Assembly (NCBI GenBank): GCA_902599335.1
Contig: CACKFA010000001.1
Location: forward strand, 62,001 to 126,000
From: an uncultured Pelagibacteraceae bacterium
GTDB lineage: Bacteria; Pseudomonadota; Alphaproteobacteria; Pelagibacterales; Pelagibacteraceae
DNA length: 64,000 bases
Direction of reading: 5' to 3'
A program made the translations under genes and the position numbers. The first letter of the stretch is position 1, and each line of letters begins with the position of its first letter. A model generated the notes under the pieces. The model saw only the letters and a program-made list of their open reading frames with translations, was not told where the DNA came from and did not search any database. Positions 59,206 through 64,000 of this stretch are shown here, piece after piece.

Positions 59206-59279
59206 TGGTGCTCCCACCCTGTACTGACCAGGGAACTAGTCATTACCAATGACTTGTTATACCATTTAACTACAGGAGC
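59206..59279 (-). tRNA. tRNA-Thr (GGT)
   Basis: On minus, GCTCCTG pairs with TGGGAGC (two wobble pairs), followed by A and an encoded CCA. The anticodon stem AGTCA/TGACT encloses TTGGTAA, giving anticodon GGT for ACC/ACU. The D arm TAGTTAAATGGTATAAC and T arm CCCTG/CAGGG are clear. Its 3' end abuts the TVP38 stop codon with no gap. Confidence 0.94.
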
Positions 59280-59379
59280 TTAGAGACAAATTGTATTTTA
59301 TTGATAATAAAGCATTTTTTTCAAATTATTGCCTTAATTTTTTGATGAATATGATTTATATCTATTTTAGGAAAATGTT

Positions 59380-59580
59380 ATGGGAATTCATTACGACTAC
59401 AAATCAACTAAAGGTAATAAGCTTATGGAAAAGCAAGCTAAAAGGGAGAGAAAGCTTGCTGAAAAAAAAGCTAAACGTTTAGCTAAAGAAGGCCCAAAAA
59501 AAGAAGAGAAAAAAGCACCTGCACTAGATCCCAACAAACCAATTTCTTTAGATTTCTTGACTAACCCAAACAAAGAATGA
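59380..59580 (+). CDS. 66-residue Lys-rich small protein of unknown function
   Basis: The N-terminus MGIHYDYKSTKGNKLMEK is followed by a charged helix rich in K, E, R and A, then a Pro-bearing C-terminus [18 protein letters not shown]. An AGGAAAA ribosome-binding site lies a few bases before the ATG. The TGA overlaps the next ATG by four bases, the first of a three-gene coupled chain ending with dcd. The family is not recognised. Confidence 0.65.
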   Translation: MGIHYDYKSTKGNKLMEKQAKRERKLAEKKAKRLAKEGPKKEEKKAPALDPNKPISLDFLTNPNKE

Positions 59581-59678
59581 GTTCAAAAGAAAAAAATGAG
59601 CGTTTAAGTTTGGCGCTTAGAAAAAATTTGAAGAAAAGAAAAATTTTCCAAAAAAAAAATAAAAAGAAAAATAAATAA
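59577..59678 (+). CDS. 33-residue polybasic microprotein
   Basis: Absent from the ORF track, this frame runs from the ATG that overlaps the previous TGA to a TAA that overlaps the dcd ATG. The product starts [20 protein letters not shown] and ends in a Lys/Asn-rich tail. Exact stop-start overlaps on both sides support real translation. Its function is unknown; a basic RNA- or ribosome-associated peptide is possible. Confidence 0.6.
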   Translation: MSSKEKNERLSLALRKNLKKRKIFQKKNKKKNK

Positions 59679-60238
59679 TGTCAATTCAACCTGATTCTTG
59701 GATAAAAAAAATGTGCAAAGAGCACAATATGATAGAGCCATTTTTGGATCATCAAGTTTCTGAAGGTAAAATTTCTTATGGATTAAGTAGTATGGGATAT
59801 GATGTAAGAATCTCCGATGAATATAGAATATTTACTAATGTAAATAGTTCTTTGGTTGATCCAAAGAATTTTTCTGATGATAACTTTATAGAACGAAAAG
59901 GACCACACTGTATTATACCACCAAATTCATTCGTATTAGCTAAAACAGTAGAATATTTTAGAATACCAAAAGACGTTTTATGTATTTGTGTTGGAAAAAG
60001 CACTTATGCAAGGACAGGAATTATTTGCAATGTTACTCCAATTGAAAATGAATTTGAGGGAAATATTGTAATTGAGCTAAGTAATACAACACCTAACCCT
60101 GCAAAAATTTATTCAAACGAGGGAATAGCACAATTTTTATTTTTCAAATCAGATACTCAGCCAGAAACAACTTATAAATCAAAGAACGGTAAATATCAGG
60201 GTCAAACCACAATTCAAGTTGCTAAAATTAAAAAGTAA
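59678..60238 (+). CDS. dcd: dCTP deaminase
   Basis: Dcd converts dCTP to dUTP in thymidylate supply. The trimeric dUTPase-fold signature [23 protein letters not shown] (arginine and glutamate of the active site) is intact, and [20 protein letters not shown] is the N-terminal family motif. The 186-residue length is normal. The ATG overlaps the stop of the microprotein, and murA follows after three bases. Confidence 0.95.
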   Translation: MSIQPDSWIKKMCKEHNMIEPFLDHQVSEGKISYGLSSMGYDVRISDEYRIFTNVNSSLVDPKNFSDDNFIERKGPHCIIPPNSFVLAKTVEYFRIPKDVLCICVGKSTYARTGIICNVTPIENEFEGNIVIELSNTTPNPAKIYSNEGIAQFLFFKSDTQPETTYKSKNGKYQGQTTIQVAKIKK

Positions 60239-60241
60239 TTT

Positions 60242-61501
60242 ATGGATAAATTTCTGATTAATGGCCCTTGTAAAATCAAGGGTAATGTTTCAATTTCAGG
60301 TTCGAAGAATGCATCCCTACCGATATTAGCTGCAACATTATTATTTGATAAACCTGTGGTTATCAAAAATTTACCAAGAGTTAGAGATATTAATACAATG
60401 TTAAATTTATTAAAGTCTCTTGGTTCTAAAATAATTTTATCAAGAGATAAAAAAACAGCAAAAATTATAAATAAAAAAAATATGAAAACTTTTGCTAGTT
60501 ATTCTTTAGTCAAAACAATGCGTGGTTCTATTTTAGTGTTAGGTCCACTTATTTCAAAATACAATAAATCTAAAATCTCTTTACCTGGCGGATGTTTAAT
60601 TGGTGCTAGACCAGTTAATTATCATCTAGCTGCATTAAAAAAACTTGGTATGAAATATGAATTAAAAGATGGATATATTCTTGCAAAATCAAAAGGAAAA
60701 CTTAGTGGAACAACTATAAATTTTCCAAAGATAAGTGTTGGGGCAACTGAAAATTCTATAATAGCAGCATGTTTAGCAAAAGGAAAAACAGTTTTAAAAA
60801 ATTGTGCAATAGAACCTGAGATTAAAGATCTTACAAATTTTTTAAATAAAGCTGGAGCGAAAATAAAATGGAGAGGAAGAGTTTGTAAAATTATAGGTGT
60901 AAATTCTTTACATGAAACTGAATATTCTGTAATGGCTGATAGAATAGAAGCGGGCACATTTTGTGTAGCTGCAACACTTGCAAAAGGCAATTTACAAATA
61001 AACAATTTAAATCCTAAAATTATTGGCACAGAAATAAAATTACTAAAAAAAGTTGGTGCTAAAATTAAAACTAGTGAAAATAAAATCTTAATTAAAGGAC
61101 CTGAAAAAATAAAATCAATAAAAAGTATTAAAACTAAAGAGTTTCCAGGCATTCCTACAGACCTTCAAGCACAATTGATGGTTTTGATGTGCAAAGCAGT
61201 TGGTAAAAGTTCAATAACTGAAAGTATTTTTGAAAATAGATTTATGCATGTTGCAGAATTGCAAAGATTAGGAGCAAAAATAAATATTAAAAATAATACC
61301 GCTACAATAGAAGGAAATACTAAATTCATTGGTGCCGAATTAATGTCTAGTGATTTAAGAGCTTCTGTTGCTTTGGTTCTAGCAGCTGTAGTTTCTACTG
61401 GTAAATCATATATTAACAGAATTTATCACTTAGATAGAGGTTATGAAAAAATAGAAAATAAATTAAAAAAAATAGGTGTTAAAATTAAAAGATTAAAATA
61501 G
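60242..61501 (+). CDS. murA: UDP-N-acetylglucosamine 1-carboxyvinyltransferase
   Basis: MurA starts peptidoglycan precursor synthesis by adding enolpyruvate to UDP-GlcNAc. The start INGPCKIKGNVSISGSKNASLP and the loop LPGGCLIGARPVNYH with its reactive cysteine (about residue 119) are clear. The 419-residue length is standard. Its TAG overlaps the next GTG start by one base. Cysteine at this position suggests fosfomycin sensitivity in principle. Confidence 0.96.
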   Translation: MDKFLINGPCKIKGNVSISGSKNASLPILAATLLFDKPVVIKNLPRVRDINTMLNLLKSLGSKIILSRDKKTAKIINKKNMKTFASYSLVKTMRGSILVLGPLISKYNKSKISLPGGCLIGARPVNYHLAALKKLGMKYELKDGYILAKSKGKLSGTTINFPKISVGATENSIIAACLAKGKTVLKNCAIEPEIKDLTNFLNKAGAKIKWRGRVCKIIGVNSLHETEYSVMADRIEAGTFCVAATLAKGNLQINNLNPKIIGTEIKLLKKVGAKIKTSENKILIKGPEKIKSIKSIKTKEFPGIPTDLQAQLMVLMCKAVGKSSITESIFENRFMHVAELQRLGAKINIKNNTATIEGNTKFIGAELMSSDLRASVALVLAAVVSTGKSYINRIYHLDRGYEKIENKLKKIGVKIKRLK

Positions 61502-61893
61502 TGAATAAATATTTAGCAAAAATAATAGCAAGTGACCAAGAAGGTTTACAAATGATTTCAGCTTGTAGTTCAGGGGCTAAGGTTAAAATTGCAGATATAA
61601 AATATCTCGCTTCCAATAAAGTTTTTTTATTATCAATTGAAAGAACCAAGGTTGAAAGTGATCAGGAAGATAAAAAAATCAATAGCATTTGTAGGTTTGA
61701 TTTTGTTGATAAAGTAAGATCAAAGAACATTGATCAATCAAATCAAGAAACAGTTTTAGAGCTAATAGGTATAGATTATTTGAAAAATAATGATGTTTAT
61801 GAAATAAATCTTATTTTTAATAACAATGCGCATATTGCTTTAACTACAGAAACTATTGAAGCAAGATTAGAGGATCAAAGTGAGATTAAATAG
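61501..61893 (+). CDS. DUF2948-family protein
   Basis: The 130-residue protein (YLAKIIASDQEGLQMISACSSGAKVKIADIKY) matches the DUF2948 proteins found between murA and hisD in alphaproteobacteria. No catalytic motif is visible and its function is unknown. It starts on GTG overlapping the murA stop, and hisD begins two bases after it, so it is tightly coupled to both. Confidence 0.82.
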   Translation: MNKYLAKIIASDQEGLQMISACSSGAKVKIADIKYLASNKVFLLSIERTKVESDQEDKKINSICRFDFVDKVRSKNIDQSNQETVLELIGIDYLKNNDVYEINLIFNNNAHIALTTETIEARLEDQSEIK

Positions 61894-61895
61894 TT

Positions 61896-63179
61896 ATGAA
61901 GATATTAAATAGTAAAAATAAAAATTTCGATAAATTATTAGAGAATTTGCTTTTACAAAGAAAAAAAAAAATTCAATCAGATTCTGTTTCTGTAACAAAT
62001 ATAATTAAAGATGTAAAAAAAAATGGTGATAAAGCATTATTAAAATACGAGAAAAGATTTAATCAAAATAACATAATCATTCCAAGCACAAAACAAATAA
62101 AAAAATCTATAAATTCACTTGATAAAAAAGTAAAGAAAGCAATCGATACGGCTTATAATAGAATTTATAAATTTCATTCACTTCAAAAATTTAAAAATAT
62201 TTCTTATACAGATAAATTAAAAAACAAACTTGAATATAAATATGTGCCTTTAGAGTCTGTTGCAATTTATGTTCCTGGTTCTACTGCTTCATACCCATCA
62301 AGTGTATTGATGAATGCTATTCCAGCAATTGTTGCAGGCGTTAAGAGAATAGTTATGATTAATCCAGGCTATAAAGGAAAACAAAATCCAGCTGTATTAT
62401 ACGCAGCAAAAAAATGCAAAATAAAAGAAATTTATTCTATCGGAGGCCCTTCTGCTATTGCAGCAGTATCCTATGGGACTAAAAAAATTAAAAAAGTTCA
62501 TAAAATAGTTGGTCCAGGAAACGCCTATGTTGCGGCTGCAAAAAAAGAAGTTTTTGGTGTTGTTGGAATTGAAGGCATGACCGCAGGTCCTTCAGAAGTG
62601 ACTGTTGTTTGTGACAAATTCTCAAATCCTGAGTGGGTTGCAAGTGATTTAATTGGACAAGCCGAACATGATATTCTTGCACAATGTATTTTGATTTCAA
62701 AAGATAAAGATTTGCTAGATAAAGTAAAAATTGAAATTACCAAACAATTAAAAGTAATTCCAAGATCCTCTGTTGCAAGAAGAAGTTTAATTAATAATGG
62801 AATTCTTATGTATGTTTATTCAGACGCTAAAATAATTAGTGTTATAAATAAAATTGCACCAGAACATTTAGAATTAAATATTAAAAATTATAAATCGTTA
62901 GTTCCAAAAATAAAAAATTCAGGATCAATATGCTTAGGAAAATATGCAGTGATGGCAATGACTGATTATAATGTTGGATCAAACCATGTGTTGCCAACTA
63001 ATGGTTCTGCAAAATACTCAAGCGGTATAAGTGTAAATGAATTTTATAAAAGGATTTCATACATAAACTTATCAAAAAAGGGTATTGAAAGTCTTGGACC
63101 ATCAGTTATAACACTTGCAAATTACGAAGGGTTAGTTGGACACGCTCAATCTGTAGTAAAACGAATAGGGAGAAAATAA
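61896..63179 (+). CDS. hisD: Histidinol dehydrogenase
   Basis: HisD performs the last two oxidations to histidine with NAD and zinc. Signatures are [48 protein letters not shown] and [14 protein letters not shown], plus [16 protein letters not shown] near the C-terminus. The 427-residue length is normal. It is the only histidine gene in the window. Confidence 0.96.
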   Translation: MKILNSKNKNFDKLLENLLLQRKKKIQSDSVSVTNIIKDVKKNGDKALLKYEKRFNQNNIIIPSTKQIKKSINSLDKKVKKAIDTAYNRIYKFHSLQKFKNISYTDKLKNKLEYKYVPLESVAIYVPGSTASYPSSVLMNAIPAIVAGVKRIVMINPGYKGKQNPAVLYAAKKCKIKEIYSIGGPSAIAAVSYGTKKIKKVHKIVGPGNAYVAAAKKEVFGVVGIEGMTAGPSEVTVVCDKFSNPEWVASDLIGQAEHDILAQCILISKDKDLLDKVKIEITKQLKVIPRSSVARRSLINNGILMYVYSDAKIISVINKIAPEHLELNIKNYKSLVPKIKNSGSICLGKYAVMAMTDYNVGSNHVLPTNGSAKYSSGISVNEFYKRISYINLSKKGIESLGPSVITLANYEGLVGHAQSVVKRIGRK

Positions 63180-63181
63180 AT

Positions 63182-63397
63182 TTGTCAAAACAAGACTTAC
63201 TGGAATTTAAAGGTACAGTGATAGACCTACTTCCGAACGCTATGTTTAGAGTAAAATTAGAAAATGGACATACTGTTACTGCCCATACAGCTGGTAAGTT
63301 AAGAAAAAACAGAATTAGAGTTCTCCAAGGTGATAATGTGACAGTTGAAATGACACCTTACGATCTTACTAAAGGAAGAATTATCTTTAGGGGATAA
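63182..63397 (+). CDS. infA: Translation initiation factor IF-1
   Basis: The 71-residue OB-fold protein has [24 protein letters not shown] and [12 protein letters not shown], typical of IF-1. The frame opens on TTG two bases after the hisD stop; no ATG alternative keeps the conserved start. It binds the 30S A site during initiation. tRNA-Phe follows after four bases. Confidence 0.95.
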   Translation: MSKQDLLEFKGTVIDLLPNAMFRVKLENGHTVTAHTAGKLRKNRIRVLQGDNVTVEMTPYDLTKGRIIFRG

Positions 63398-63401
63398 ATA
63401 A

Positions 63402-63476
63402 GGCTGAGTAGCTCAGGAGTAGAGCAGAGCCCTGAAAAGGCTTGTGTCGGAGGTGCGAATCCTTCCTCAGCCACCA
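63402..63476 (+). tRNA. tRNA-Phe (GAA)
   Basis: GGCTGAG pairs with CTCAGCC, followed by A and an encoded CCA. The anticodon stem GAGCC/GGCTT encloses CTGAAAA, giving anticodon GAA for UUC/UUU. The D arm GCTCAGGAGTAGAGC and a T arm with GTGCGAATCC are visible. It is cotranscribed with infA by position. Confidence 0.94.
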
Positions 63477-63556
63477 CCATAAAGTTTCATCTTGAAATAA
63501 TCGTAAAAGAAATTACCTTTAAGAGATAATAAATAACAAAAGGACTAAGAAATAAG

Positions 63557-63769
63557 ATGAGTACACTACAAGGAAAAATTAAATGGTATAATGGTAAAAA
63601 GGGATATGGCTTCATTGAAAGAGATGATAAAGAAAAAGATGCCTTTGTTCACGCTTCAGCGGTAAAAGCTGCTGGTATGAGATATCTCAATGAAGGTGAC
63701 AAACTTGAATTCACATTAGAAGATGGTCCCAAAGGTCCTTCTGCAGTTAATTTAAAAAAAATAGACTAA
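63557..63769 (+). CDS. Cold-shock-domain protein (CspA family)
   Basis: The 70-residue nucleic-acid chaperone has RNP1 KGYGFIE and RNP2 DAFVHAS in a standard cold-shock domain starting GKIKWYNGKKGYGF. It binds single-stranded RNA and melts structure. It has an 80-base leader after tRNA-Phe, a ribosome site in AAAGGACTAAG and a strong terminator after it. Whether it is cold-induced or constitutive cannot be told. Confidence 0.94.
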   Translation: MSTLQGKIKWYNGKKGYGFIERDDKEKDAFVHASAVKAAGMRYLNEGDKLEFTLEDGPKGPSAVNLKKID

Positions 63770-63783
63770 TTTAGAAATTATTT

Positions 63784-63824
63784 AAAAGGACGTTTTATCT
63801 ATCAAATAGATAAACGTCCTTTTT
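63784..63824 (+). terminator. Rho-independent terminator of the cold-shock gene
   Basis: AAAAGGACGTTT-ATCTAT pairs with ATAGATAAACGTCCTTTT with a single bulged T and a CAA loop, followed by more T. The stem of about 18 pairs is the longest hairpin I noticed in this window. Its near-symmetry with flanking A and T runs would allow function on both strands. Confidence 0.9.
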
Positions 63825-63855
63825 CTATTTAGACCTTGAATATTAATTTTTTTTT

Positions 63856-63945
63856 GTCTAAAAGACTGCTCATGAATATAAATATTACATACAGAAAGAC
63901 TTTTAGAAGTACTCACAGAAACTGTTTCCATAGCCAATAGGCTAT
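63856..63945 (+). promoter_or_regulatory. Structured leader upstream of a gene beyond the right edge
   Basis: Two inverted repeats occur in this gene-free end. TCTAAAAG (63857-63864) pairs with CTTTTAGA (63900-63907), and ATAGCC (63930-63935) pairs with GGCTAT (63940-63945). The window ends in AAAGAGGATA, a likely ribosome site for a plus-strand gene starting just outside. The rest of 63825-64000 shows no gene I can support. The class of the leader is unknown. Confidence 0.4.
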
Positions 63946-64000
63946 TTATTTATATTATAATTTTAAATCCACATAAAATAAGATAAAAACAAAGAGGATA

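Noticed and set aside
63872-63940. 22-residue ORF (MNINITYRKTFR...) in the right-edge leader
   Set aside because: No ribosome site and no protein signature; the inverted repeats better explain the segment.

Overview
The window looks like chromosome of a SAR11-type alphaproteobacterium (Pelagibacterales, 'Candidatus Pelagibacter' relatives). The DNA is strikingly AT-rich, the proteins are rich in K, N and I, and genes abut or overlap almost everywhere. Gene neighbourhoods are alphaproteobacterial: bolA / J-protein / cobS / cobT, murA-DUF2948-hisD, and carD with fdxA beside an Suv3-like helicase. A TAXI/TRAP transporter, a RegB kinase and a gltD-gltB pair also fit. Species cannot be fixed from sequence reading alone. 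There is no IS, prophage, integrase or CRISPR, and no gene-free stretch longer than about 300 bases.

Layout. 1-6.5 kb: the tail of a membrane protein, tRNA-Leu, an acyl-CoA synthetase, a 30-residue Lys/Arg peptide gene missed by the ORF track, and a convergent operon helicase-TerB-fdxA-carD. 6.6-11.8 kb: aminotransferase, TAXI binding protein and fused TRAP permease separated by a terminator hairpin, a thioesterase, a 32-residue membrane peptide and tRNA-Arg. 12-26 kb: thiolase, an aceE carrying an N-terminal lipoyl domain, aceF, a DMT exporter, uppP, gltD-gltB and a hydrolase. 26-36 kb: a glycosyltransferase and the classic thrS-infC-rpmI-rplT-pheS-pheT run followed by lepA; pheT is interrupted by two +1 shifts at A-runs. 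36-38 kb: two surface-polysaccharide genes, the second also +1 frameshifted at an A-run, and tRNA-Ser. 38-45 kb: gyrB, regB, cobT/cobS, a J-protein and bolA. 45-51 kb: aroB/aroK, an unrecognised exported protein, and def-fmt-truA. 51-58.4 kb: a long minus-strand block rpmH-rnpA-yidD-yidC-argB-HAD-dapD-dapE-HDAC-like, followed by a SET-domain gene. 58.5-64 kb: a TVP38 protein, tRNA-Thr, two Lys-rich microproteins chained to dcd, murA-DUF2948-hisD-infA, tRNA-Phe, a cold-shock gene, and a structured leader of a gene lying beyond the edge.

Working together. Most genes are housekeeping: translation (thrS, pheST, infA, infC, rpmI, rplT, rpmH, lepA, def, fmt, truA, five tRNAs), amino-acid synthesis (gltBD, aroBK, argB, dapDE, hisD), envelope (murA, uppP, yidC, glycosyl genes) and carbon entry (aceEF, thiolase, acyl-CoA synthetase, TRAP uptake). 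The least ordinary elements are the 30-residue polybasic peptide beside a CarD with a histone-H1-like tail, the lipoyl-AceE fusion, the adjacent SET and HDAC-like genes, CobS/CobT with no cobalamin pathway in view, and three genes broken by the same +1 A event.
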